NCBI GenBank assembly: GCA_965220955.1
Contig: CBDCRK010000015.1
Span: 310,001-374,000, forward strand
Length of the DNA stretch: 64,000 nucleotides
Reading direction: 5' to 3'
Source of the DNA: CBDCRK01 sp965220955
GTDB lineage: Bacteria; Desulfobacterota; Binatia; Bin18; CBDCRK01
This document shows, one piece after another, positions 49,871 through 59,300 of this stretch. Every line of letters begins with the position of its first letter. Positions within the stretch are counted from its first letter, which is position 1. The position numbers and the translations under genes are program-made. The notes below the pieces were generated by a model. That model made no database searches, was not told the DNA's origin, and worked only from the letters and a program-made list of their open reading frames with translations.

Positions 49871-52564
49871 TTATCCTGAACCACCCGCCTCCCCAAGCTG
49901 AAGCTCCGCCTGACGCGGCGACGCGATGCCTCCGCGTGCGGCCACGTGGTTGCTTAGGGCTTCGAGAATGGACCGCTCGTCGGAACCGGCGTCGGCCAGT
50001 TCGATGAGGGCCTGTAAAATCTGATTGAATAGAGCGTTGCGCTGGAGGCCGCGCGTATCGAGGTAATCGTCAACTTTGACCTGCTCCCCGGCGCGCCAGA
50101 GGTGCATGAGCTTGTGCACTTGGTCGATTAGGGGCACGGGGCGCCCGCCCGGCGCTTCGAGGCCGAGATTGCGACCCTGCCGTCGGTTCCAGGGTTTGAG
50201 CTTTACCCTGGCGCCGCTCCCGCTGTCTGACTCTTCAGCTTCCTCGGCTGTGTCGCCTGCCTGGGCAGACAGGTTCTCTTCGATCTCGTCACTGACTCCC
50301 CCCTTGCCCGATTGGGCCAGGAGGTCGTATTGGGTGACCAGGGCCGAGTCGGAGAGGTTGCACGACAGGGCGTAGAGAATGCAGCCGCCGACGGGCGCGT
50401 CGTCCATGCCGAAGTCATGGCGATGGAGGAGGTAGTAGGTGGTCACATCGTCAAGTCCAGTCACTGCTTCCTGTCCATTGTCCTGGGGCAGCACTCGACC
50501 GACCACGAAATCGACAACCATCCGTCGCACCTCGCGCAGGAACTCTGAGACGGTCATCAGCTGGTTCGGGTCGTTCGCCTTCTTGACTACGGGGTGCTTA
50601 CTGAAAGCCTCCAGCGCCGGTCCGGTCGCCGCCCACACGAAATCCGGCCCGCGGATGCCCGCATCCCAGAAGTCACGGAGTTGCTGGGTGATGTTTTGGC
50701 GCATTTCGCCGAGAACGGTGTTGTCCCAACCGGGGCGGGCGGCAGGGCGCTTCTTGCACACGAGCCAGACGGACGAAGCGAGCGCAGCAGATGCAAGCGA
50801 CCGCGTTCGCACTTGCCGCTCCGTTTGAATGGGCCATGAGCCATCAACGACGAATCCGGCGCGGATCAGCGCGGCTACCAGCGTCTCCCAGGCATCGGGT
50901 TGCTTGTTAGCGAACACGACCACGAGCCGCCCGTCCGGTTGTAGCGCCGCATGGCACGCCTGAAAGGCGCGGGCCATGCCATCCTCGTAATTTTTCTTGG
51001 AGAGCGCCTTATCGCCATCGAATCGACTGGCGTCGTCGATCAACTCTCCATCGTCTATTGATCGATTCCATTTCGGACCAAGTTCTTTATTAAAGGCAGC
51101 ATCGAATGGTCCATCGCTGGCCCCAAGGGTGCGCCTCAGCCAGATGTGGAAGAAATCCATGAGATCGGAGTACGGGATTGCGTCGTAATAAGGTGGGTCC
51201 GTCACGATAACGTCGAAGCCGTTTACCCCGCTCGTGATCGCTGAGGACATGAAGACGCTCGGTTGCTCTTTGCTCGTTAAGGCGAGCAAACAATGATCGA
51301 GCGCACGGCTTACCCAGTCAACCGCGCCCAAAAAGTTCCCTGTTGTCTGCGAGACTGGTGAAACTTCAGAAAAGTCCCAGCTAATAGGCAAAGCAAATCT
51401 TTGGAATGTATTTACATTGAACTCGCTACCATTTTGCCAATGGGCAATTGATGAGGAAGAATCAGCTAAGCGATCCAATGCGCAGGTAATACATGCCAAA
51501 AGCGGCTCAATCCAATGCCCTTGATGGTCATTCGAGCGAATGACGTGAGGCATTTCACGCAAGATTCTGGAGAATGTCCCCAGCGAGATTAGCTGCCGGT
51601 TCGTGAACAGCTTCCGCCACGTATCGAAGCCGTACAGCGGAACACGAAACCCGAGAGCCTCCTTGCTCGGCAAGGGCTCCTCAGGCAACCCGAACGGGAT
51701 GTTCGCATAGAGCGCCTGAAGCTGTTCCTCGGTCACCTCCGCCGCCGCCCGCTCATGGTCCGTCGGCACACGGTATTCCTTACCCTTCGGTCCATCCACC
51801 ACCACAGCCGTCATAGTCGCGGCCAAGCGGCCGGCGCGTCCTTCAAAACGGATATCCCCCATCGTCATGATCGTGCCGCAGCACGGGCAGGTTGCGCCAG
51901 TGCGCGACATGGTGCCCGCTCCGATCCGCTTATCGTGTTCCCGTCGCTGGGCCGCGTTACCGCCGTTTTGTGGCACATCGCTCTGTACGCCAAAGACAAC
52001 GCTAGTCCGCTCGTCGTTCGGCTTCATCGTAAGCAGCACGCGCTTTCTGTCCTTCTTGCACAGCCAGCGCGTCTTGAGCAGCGGGAGCGTGGCCCGGCAC
52101 TGTTTGCAGGTCACGGTCCGCGCCCAGAGATAGGCCACCGTGGGCTTGGCGATCCAGCGCGGGTTGCGTGGGTCATTGAGATAGGCGTTGTCGAACTCAG
52201 CGTTGAGCGGACCGACATCGGTCTTGCCGTCGGTGTCCGGTTCTAGCAAGCGTAGTTGCTCAACCGGCTTCCCGTCCAGTTTCAGGTCGTCCGATGACCC
52301 CCCTCCGGCTCGACCGCGGGCTACGCCCTTGTCTTGCCGACTCCCCCTCAAGGGGGGAGTGATGAAGTCCCGTCCACTCGGCATAGGTCGGGTAGTACGA
52401 AGCCAGCTCCTTGCGCGCCCGGGCCAGCACCCACCGGCCCCAGGCACGGACGTGCCAGGAGAGGTCCGCCTCGAAGATCGCGTCGTTGTGGGGTAAGAGA
52501 CCGAGTTCGGTTTCACTGCCGTCGCCGTGGCCGAGTCGCTCAAGGAACGTCCGCAAGCTGGCAC
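49871..52564 (-). CDS. DUF1156 adenine-specific DNA methylase, C-terminal part
   Basis: Homologous coding starts near 52285 (LKLDGKPVEQLRLLEPDTDG); the first 93 codons of this frame read through the insertion and the wrong frame of the N-terminal part. About 800 residues follow: a zinc finger pair (VTCKQCRATLP, CPCCGTIMTMGDI) and catalytic motif IV VIVTDPPYYDAIPYSD, with GRLVVVFANKQP as a later methylase strand. The C-terminal helical part is intact. With the 52260-53168 frame it made one protein of about 1070 residues. N6-adenine methylation of DNA is expected of the family; as it stands it is probably not produced as one chain. Confidence 0.85.
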   Translation of the reverse strand: MPACGRSLSDSATATAVKPNSVSYPTTTRSSRRTSPGTSVPGAGGCWPGRARSWLRTTRPMPSGRDFITPPLRGSRQDKGVARGRAGGGSSDDLKLDGKPVEQLRLLEPDTDGKTDVGPLNAEFDNAYLNDPRNPRWIAKPTVAYLWARTVTCKQCRATLPLLKTRWLCKKDRKRVLLTMKPNDERTSVVFGVQSDVPQNGGNAAQRREHDKRIGAGTMSRTGATCPCCGTIMTMGDIRFEGRAGRLAATMTAVVVDGPKGKEYRVPTDHERAAAEVTEEQLQALYANIPFGLPEEPLPSKEALGFRVPLYGFDTWRKLFTNRQLISLGTFSRILREMPHVIRSNDHQGHWIEPLLACITCALDRLADSSSSIAHWQNGSEFNVNTFQRFALPISWDFSEVSPVSQTTGNFLGAVDWVSRALDHCLLALTSKEQPSVFMSSAITSGVNGFDVIVTDPPYYDAIPYSDLMDFFHIWLRRTLGASDGPFDAAFNKELGPKWNRSIDDGELIDDASRFDGDKALSKKNYEDGMARAFQACHAALQPDGRLVVVFANKQPDAWETLVAALIRAGFVVDGSWPIQTERQVRTRSLASAALASSVWLVCKKRPAARPGWDNTVLGEMRQNITQQLRDFWDAGIRGPDFVWAATGPALEAFSKHPVVKKANDPNQLMTVSEFLREVRRMVVDFVVGRVLPQDNGQEAVTGLDDVTTYYLLHRHDFGMDDAPVGGCILYALSCNLSDSALVTQYDLLAQSGKGGVSDEIEENLSAQAGDTAEEAEESDSGSGARVKLKPWNRRQGRNLGLEAPGGRPVPLIDQVHKLMHLWRAGEQVKVDDYLDTRGLQRNALFNQILQALIELADAGSDERSILEALSNHVAARGGIASPRQAELQLGEAGGSG

Positions 52565-53168
52565 CCTTAAACCCCTTCGCTTTCAGGAACGCCTCCATGA
52601 ATTCGCCATCCGCCAGCGCGAACTCGGGCAGCAGGCGGGTCTGACCAGCGAGCTTCTGGGGATATTCGAGGGTGCACTTGAGGATGAACCAGGCCACCGG
52701 GTTGATGTCCATGGCGGTCACTTCGCAGCCCAGGCGCATGGCTTCGAGGGGAATGGCGCCGCCACCCGCAAACGGGTCCAGCACCTTGGGCGCCCGCCCA
52801 CCGTAAGCCTTGCGAATCTCTTCGCGGAACCACGCGAGATCGGGGCCATTCTCGCGACCCCAGTGGAGAATGCCGCCGATCGTCTCCTCCTTGGTCTTCT
52901 CGACCGTGCGACCGTTTACGCGCTTGCGCTCGATCTTCTCTACCACGCGACCGGCCAGGCGCTCAAGAATGGCCTTGCGTTTGTCAGCGTCTCCCGGATC
53001 GGGAAGCAGCGTTGCGATCAGGGCCGCACGGGACGCCGCCAGCGGCCTCCGCGCCGGCCAGATATGTAGCGTGGAGATATGCCCATGCCGCACGTTCTTC
53101 TCGTGCACCGAGTCAAGCGAGACCTGCTTGAGCGGGAAGGCAACTTCGATGAGGCGTTTGTCGGTCAT
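52260..53168 (-). CDS. DUF1156 adenine-specific DNA methylase, N-terminal part
   Basis: DUF1156 opens MTDKRLIEVAFPLKQVSLDS and HGHISTLHIWPARRPLAASR. Motif I is VLDPFAGGGAIPLEAMRLGC with MDINPVAW, which binds SAM. Real sequence ends at about codon 265 (TYAEWTG); after it the frame enters the palindromic insertion and stops at 52260. It thus lacks the DPPY catalytic motif found in the other frame. Its stop region and the next part overlap by about 300 bp only because of out-of-frame reading. Confidence 0.85.
   Translation of the reverse strand: MTDKRLIEVAFPLKQVSLDSVHEKNVRHGHISTLHIWPARRPLAASRAALIATLLPDPGDADKRKAILERLAGRVVEKIERKRVNGRTVEKTKEETIGGILHWGRENGPDLAWFREEIRKAYGGRAPKVLDPFAGGGAIPLEAMRLGCEVTAMDINPVAWFILKCTLEYPQKLAGQTRLLPEFALADGEFMEAFLKAKGFKGASLRTFLERLGHGDGSETELGLLPHNDAIFEADLSWHVRAWGRWVLARARKELASYYPTYAEWTGLHHSPLEGESARQGRSPRSSRRGVIGRPETGREAG
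52270..52376. mobile_element. About 90-bp palindromic insertion with 9-bp flanking repeats in methylase gene
   Basis: TCCCGTCCA occurs at 52270-52278 and 52368-52376. Between them lie 89 bp with ACTCCCCCT/AGGGGGGAGT and other GC palindromes (GGGCTACGCCC) of the same look as the intergenic REP-like elements nearby. It interrupts the methylase frame. Removing one flank and the insert (98 bp) does not by itself restore the frame, so a small extra indel must exist or the flank match is partly chance. Confidence 0.65.
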
Positions 53169-53191
53169 TATTATCTCTTACCCTTCCTGCT

Positions 53192-53225
53192 CCCTCTCCC
53201 CCCGGGAGAGGGTTGGGGTGAGGGT
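53192..53225. repeat. REP-like palindrome C
   Basis: CCCTCTCCCCCCGGGAGAGGG followed by TTGGGGTGAGGGTG, upstream of the methylase start. It is the inverted form of palindrome A (CCCTCACCC/GGGTGAGGG arms). Confidence 0.7.
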
Positions 53226-53245
53226 GTTACGCTACGTTGCGCCGG

Positions 53246-54249
53246 CTACGGACTTGGTTCTATCGGTGTAAAGTCAGTGGGTTCGAATCTTCCATCAGGC
53301 AATTCCTCAATAACTTTAGCGTAAGATAATTCACAGTTCTCCGACCGGAGGAACTTTGCAAAAGAGCGCAAGTAATCCATCTGCAAGGTCCATTCCGCGA
53401 TACGAAATAATTCTCTTCCCGCTGTTGTGAGCAAAACGCCTGGGATTTCAAGAACCTTCTTGGCCTTTTCATTTCTCGAAATCCTCAAAGCAGTATTCTG
53501 GTACCGGCTTATCAAAAAGTTGTCCATATCGTTCCAAGTAAATGCTGCTCTCAACGGTCCAACATTTATTAGACCGCAATCTTGAAGATGAAGTAGGTTA
53601 TCGTATCTGAGAGCATCGTAACTTTGTACATATTCTTTGTCGTAGAATGCGAAGTTATCTATAACAAAGTCGCAAACATCTCGGAACATCTCAGCGTCCC
53701 TTTTCGTCATATTCCTAAGAGTATCCAAGGTGCGAAGCGAAGTCCTACCGGGGTTTTCTACTTCGCCGGAAAGAATTTTCGCCCAAATCTTTTGCATGTC
53801 CTCAGACGAAACGTCCTGAATACAATCGAAGAAGCGAGCAGTCCAATCGTTCTGGGTCGGTGCTCGTGGTCAGGAACTTCCTTGTCTCCAAGTCCGGCGG
53901 CGGCATCATAAACGACAGATATGGTGTTTACTTGTTGTTTCCGTTCCTGGAACTCTATGCGTTGTTGAATGCTGTCCCGGCTGATGTCCAGCGTTGCACT
54001 TGCTGATTCAATCGGCGTATGAAGGAACCGCCGAGCCTCGGCTTGTGCGTCAGCGATGATCAGTAAGCTTTTAGCGTCTGCCTGTGCTTTGATAGTTTGT
54101 ACATCCGCGTCTACCTGTGCCGTAATGAGTTTTGCCTCCGCTTCCTTGCGTGCCTTCCACTCGGCCAACATCGGTCCGGCAACTGCGCCGATCCCGCTGG
54201 CCGCGTAGTCCAAAAGTTTCTCAAGAGCCTTTACCTTTACGTCCACCAT
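53246..54249 (-). pseudogene. DUF2806 protein, frameshifted
   Basis: The frame from ATG 54249 gives VKALEKLLDYAASGIGAVAG, a long Ala/Glu/Lys helix, and QQRIEFQERKQQVNTISVVY up to DKEVPDHE. Then near 53848-53860 coding moves to another frame: DWTARFFDCIQDVSSEDMQ, IWAKILSGEVENPGRTSLRT and on to the stop at 53246. Together they are a full DUF2806-type protein (about 335 residues) with a one-base loss. DUF2806 proteins are of unknown function. ATG 54249 lies two bases after the reconstructed stop of the HEPN gene. Confidence 0.75.
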
Positions 54250-54251
54250 TT

Positions 54252-54724
54252 TCAGCCTTTCTCTGCTGTGTTGAAAAGGGTTTCCAGTTTTCTGGCGAAT
54301 TTCTTGGCGTCTTCAAAATACTGCGATATAACGCCCGACAGATATATTTGTTGGGCGTCCATGAGCGATCTGGTTCCGTAGGCCCGACTATGCTGTTTAC
54401 GCTTTCTTTGACGCTACCATCCGCGAATTCTTCCAGCTCGTCAGCTCGATTTTTATCGAACGAGCGGACCAAAGTTAGAATATTTTCCATCTTTGGGCTG
54501 CTAAAGCGGTCGAGGTTTCGACTGACGAATCGTGCCACGCTGGGCTCTGCACGCTGCTCGGCATAAGTCCGCAACACATCTCTGCACGTCGCTTCCAAGT
54601 ACCCGGACGCCCAGACCGTCATAAGTTGGGCAAGCCAGGATCGGCCTCCTTCTGAGAGATTTCGTGCCTCGTCGCGTGCGGACGAGATTGTGTTTTCCAG
54701 ATAACGGCTATCACGGAAGCTCAT
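54252..54724 (-). pseudogene. HEPN (RiboL-PSP type) protein, two frameshifts
   Basis: ATG 54724 overlaps the DUF262 stop (ATGA). The first frame gives SWLAQLMTVWASGYLEATCR and so on to GSVKESVNSIVG. One extra C at 54381-54386 pushes reading out of LRNQIAHGRPTNIS, which holds the HEPN RNase motif R-N-Q-I-A-H (54378-54361). A second extra base near 54331-54339 precedes ISQYFEDAKKFARKL and the true stop at 54252. Without these the protein is a complete HEPN ribonuclease candidate of about 157 residues. As written, the frame runs on to 54221 without the active site. Confidence 0.7.
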
Positions 54725-55777
54725 TGAACCGGCCCATACACTTCGCACGCGTACTTGATCCGCAAATTCACCCGGTCCTTGTCCGTGGTGCCTACGGTAT
54801 GTAGGGATTCGTCTCGCAATTTCTTTAACAGTCCGTCGTGTGCAGCCTTCAGAGCATCACGGTCAGAAATAGGCCCCTTTTGTAAGCGACGCGCAAGTCC
54901 GACCAACACCGCGTCGGCGACCGATACATTCAGGGCGCGTTCCGGTCGGAGTGCCTTCGAGGTCAGGACAGTCGCCACGGTTTCCACAGTCTGCTCAAAA
55001 ACCTGGCGAAACTCATTCTGTTGGGTCTCTTCAATTTGGCAATTGTCCTGCATGAAGTTATTGAGAAAATGTTTCATCGGCCGCTCATATTTGTCTAGTC
55101 GGTAATAAAGGGCGAAGAAACGCAGAATGATCTCTTCATCCTTCTTCCTAGTATTCTTCCCAACATACAATTCGCGCCAGTAACGGTTGGCAGCCAGCTT
55201 GTGACAAGAGTCGGTTCAGATTCCCTCTGTAGACACATGCTCTGATTTCCTGACTGTGAAGGGGCGTGCCGCCCGTGTTCAGACGCTCAAAGACTTGGTA
55301 TATCGAACTCCGGTCATCGCTCGGCTCGCTCTGCTGGAATATTGTGGCATGAAGAATTGAGTCGTCGAGCCGACGTTGATCCTCATGAGCCAGCGCCTCA
55401 TAGTTTTTCTGGTTGAATTCGTCAGATACGCCGGTAAGCCTAAAACTCTTGTCGTCAAAGATCCCCCTTGTAGAAGCACTGAATAAAGTCAGCAGGCGTT
55501 GCTGACCGTCAACGATCATCAGTTTTTGTGTATCGGGTTCCTTGAACAAGAAAATTCCTGGGACGGGCAGCTCTCCGAGCAACAGTTTCCAGGATTCGAC
55601 GAAAGTGCGCAACCTGGCTTGCACGAGAGTCCATACGAAATTTCGCTGGAATTCTGGGACAAAAATATCCTCACGGTCGAGCCGTTTCACGAGTCCATCG
55701 ACCGGCATGTCTGCCCCATAACTGGTGACCATGTAGCGAATAGGGGCGCCGATCTCATCGCCCGTTATCGAGTACAA
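54721..55777 (-). pseudogene. DUF262 protein, frameshifted
   Basis: The first frame (55777-55200) has VDGLVKRLDREDIFVPEFQR and the DUF262 NTPase/nicking motif LMIVDGQQRLLTLFSA, then VFERLNTGGTPLHSQEIR. Near 55195-55206 one extra base shifts it; the other frame continues KLAANRYWRELYVGKNTRKK and ILRFFALYYRLDKYERPMKH to TGA 54721. DUF262 is the GmrS-like domain of type IV modification-dependent nucleases; no DUF1524 HNH part is present. An upstream segment (SEEQRAAGVAID) in a third frame may be its true N-terminus. Confidence 0.75.
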
Positions 55778-55931
55778 AATCCGTCAATCGCTACTCCCGC
55801 CGCGCGCTGTTCCTCAGATATGGTCCTACTCCATCGCATTCATATGACAACGTCCTGCGACCACTGTATTGGGCTGGGAGCACGTCAGGTGAATCTTCAG
55901 ATATATATGAAGCCAACAGATTGGACGCATG

Positions 55932-56325
55932 CTAACCTTTCAACACTCTTGTTTGCAGACTTTTCAGCCGCACGGCGGGCAGTCTCTTGAGTCGCTGATT
56001 GCTCGGATCAACTTCAATACCCACCGACTCCAGGGCCGTGACCCCGAGCAGCGGTTCGGCATTCGGCCTCCCCAAATAGAATCGTCCCACCAACAAATCT
56101 CCCCCATGAATTCGATGTCTGCCCGGTCGTAATATCCATCTTGATCTCGCGGCCATCGGCTAGTTCATATGTCCGCTGCCCTTTGGGCTTGAGACCGATG
56201 GCCTCCAGACAGGGTCTGGGGACGAGACAATCAGTTGCTCCCGTATCAACCAGAAACAACCCTTCCCAACTTCTATCCGGCTCGGCCGGGTTCCGAATGA
56301 GTACGGTGACGTGTGTGGCTCCCAT
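55932..56325 (-). pseudogene. Retropepsin-like aspartic protease, frameshifted
   Basis: ATG 56325 follows GAGAGGGG, 15 bp after the helicase stop. GLFLVDTGATDCLVP holds the catalytic DTGA triad of clan AA proteases; TYELADGREIKMD follows. Then coding hops between frames: ADIEFMGE in one, VGGTILFGEA in the first, NAEPLLGVTALESVGIEVDP in a third to the stop at 55932. All pieces are in the right order, so two to three indels broke a gene of about 125 codons. Single-domain bacterial retropepsins are of unclear role. Confidence 0.7.
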
Positions 56326-56340
56326 TACATCCCCTCTCGT

Positions 56341-59300
56341 TTACTCGGCTGCCTCTATGACCGCCGAGGGTGTGATGGTGTAGGCGAAAGATTCGCGGCT
56401 CCTGACGAGCAGCTTGGCAAACGGATCGCACACCCGAACTAGGCGCGGGTGGGGCGTGGCACAGTCGAAGACAACGTAGAGCCAGTACTCATTGCGAAGA
56501 TTGCAGGCCCTGGCCCACTCGTTCTCGCTCATCTCGACATTACCGGAGCTAGCGCGGCCCTTGACCTCGATGGCTCGCTCTTCCGCAGGACGGCGGGACC
56601 TGAGGTCGAAGCCCGGCCAGTCGGTCAGTCCCGCACGCCGTGCGAGTTCGGGCCGGGAGACGTCCGTCACGTCGGCGTCGAAGCGCTCTTCGTATGCGGT
56701 GGCAACCTGCACCGCGATTGCTTCTACCTCGGCGTTGTAGCGCTCAACCTCCTCGGGACCCTGAGCGGGCACCACGAGCGCATGAACAAGGAACTCGACT
56801 TCGCCGGCCCGGATGTGGTCCGCTTCAGCCTGCAATTCTGCGAGGCGGCGAGTGCGGGATGCCGTCAAGCTCCGCTGGCGTTCCTTAACCTTGGTCAGTT
56901 GCGCGTTCGCATACCGGTTCCCAGCGCGGGCCTTTTCGGTGAGGCGGGATCGGGCGGCCGCAAGCTCGGCGGTCTGAAAATCGAAGCCGCGGTTAACGAA
57001 CTCCATGCGGGTGGGCAGATCGTCGAGCCGTCTCTGTCGATGGACTTGCGCGAGGTGCTCCATCACTTCCTCACGGGCAAAATTCTCGGCAACAAAAGCC
57101 ATCACGCGAGCCCGCGTAGCGAGTGGCACCCGACTCGGGGTGAAGCCTTTGACTCCCCTTAGGAGAAGAAGACGCTCGACCGGAGACTCCTCTACGGCAC
57201 CGTCACTTGATTGGCGCAGCCCGACCAGTCGTGACTCAAGCAGCTTCGGGGCCGTTTCACCGTCACCGCGGTTATCCAACAGATCAGTCGCCCCTGTATT
57301 GGCTTGGCCGTACTGTTCGACGGAAACCAGTGCAATGTGGAACAGATACGCCTCGGTTGCATAAGGGTCGATGAACACGGCGCCGCTCAGTCCGTCACGC
57401 CCGAAACGACCCAGAATCGAGGCCGAGATGCAGTCGAACACCGGCTCGCCGGGGTGCAGCCAGACCGCGTTTTCTCGGTTCGTTGGCTTGTACACAGTTA
57501 GCCGATCTCGTACTTCCTCGGAATACACCTCAAGTGCTGACAACAAGGCATCGGCCACACGGGGTCGGTTGGGCACCAACACGAACGTTTCTTCCAGATC
57601 TCCCTCAATTCTCAAGTCGAGCAGCGGCGCGGCTTTCTCCACAAAGCGGCGCACGTATCCAGGCAGAAGCCGGCGATAGTTTTCCTGCTCTGCCTCGTTG
57701 TTGAGATGAGCAAGTCTCCGGCGCACGTCGCCGCCTTCCCCAAAGAGCACACGCTCCTTCTGCTCGAGAGCCCGGACCTGCTCCTCCGTAAGATTGCCAT
57801 CCAGCCGCTCAGCAGCAGTGTTGGCATCTCCAATGACAGCCTGCTCGAGATAGTCCCTCATGGATAATCCCTTGAACAGACGGCCAACCACGTCGAACAC
57901 TTTGTCGGATTGAAGCTGCCGGCGCATCGCTTCTAGCTTGTCGAGCAATGTCTTCAGCACCCGTCCCTCGCGCGTGCCTCCGGCCACCAGATTGACAATG
58001 ACCACCGGATCGTGCTCCTGGCCGTAGCGATGAATGCGGCCCATCCGCTGTTCGAGCCGCGCCGGGTTCCAGGGGATATCGTAGTTCACCATCAGCCAGC
58101 AGAACTGTAGATTGATGCCCTCGCCAGCGGCGTCGGTAGCTACCAAGTAGCTAGCCCCGCCTTCGGTCACGGGCCGGCGAAAAAACTCGACTAGTCGCTC
58201 TCGTTCCTGGTACGGCAGGCCACCATGGATCAGGGCGACCCGACCGGTGAAGCCAAGACCTTCAAGCCGGCGCACAAGGAACTCTGCCGTATCGCGGTGC
58301 TCCGTAAAAACAATGATCTTCTCGTTGATATATTTCGGATCGCGGAGTACTTCGCGCAGCTTCTCGAACTTGGATTCCTCGCCCGCTTCGAGCCGGTTCC
58401 GCGCCCTGTCGAGAAGTACCTCAACCTTGAGACGCTCTGCCTCGAGTTCGCTGAGGTTGACCGCGACGGTGCCGCCCAGGACCTTGTTCTCGAACTCCTC
58501 GTGTTGCTCGACATCGTCCTCACTTACGGCGTCCTCATCGGCGGTCCGCGTTTCGAAGGCGTCGTCGAGATCGTCGAGGCGCCGTTGGTGGCGTGCGAGC
58601 TGTTCCTCGGTGAGTCGCCCGTTCCGAATGTCGTCAATCAGCCCTTCGAGTTTCTCTTTGCGACGCTCGAAGGAACGCATGAGGGCGTAGGTGGAGCTAG
58701 CGAGGCGCCGCTGGAAGACGCTCATTGCCAAACGAGCGGCGGATCGGTTCAAAACTCCAGCTCGGTTGTAGTAATACCGAATGTATTCCGTCGTTTCGTT
58801 GTAGAGTTCCTGTTCGCTTTCTCGACCTTGCGAGAGATCGTAGCTCAGTGTGTCGCAGTTTCGCTGTGGATACAGCGGAGAACCATCGAAATGGACCATC
58901 TCCTCCTTGGTCCGGCGGATGAAGTGTCTCCGCCGGGATTCACGGGGAAACGTATCGAAAGCGTTGCCCGTCGAGAGCGTGTCCGGCAGCAGCAGGCGCC
59001 ACAGGAAGTAGTAGGGATCATCCTTTCCCATGTGCGGCGTCGCCGTTAACAGTAACAGATGTTGGGCCGACCAGTGAAGCGACCAGGAGTCACCGTCTGA
59101 CCCAGCGCCAGCTATGGCTTCCGCCAGCTTGTACCGATCCGTCTTGCGTATCCGGAAATCCGGCTGGCGATCCGCGGACAGCTTGTGAGCCTCGTCGAAG
59201 ACAACAAGGTCGTAGGCGTCGGTTTGCCGGTCTTTAAGGTGGCTGAACATGCGTTCCCCGGCCAAAGTGTCGATGCTGACGATGACTAGGTTGCTTTCGG

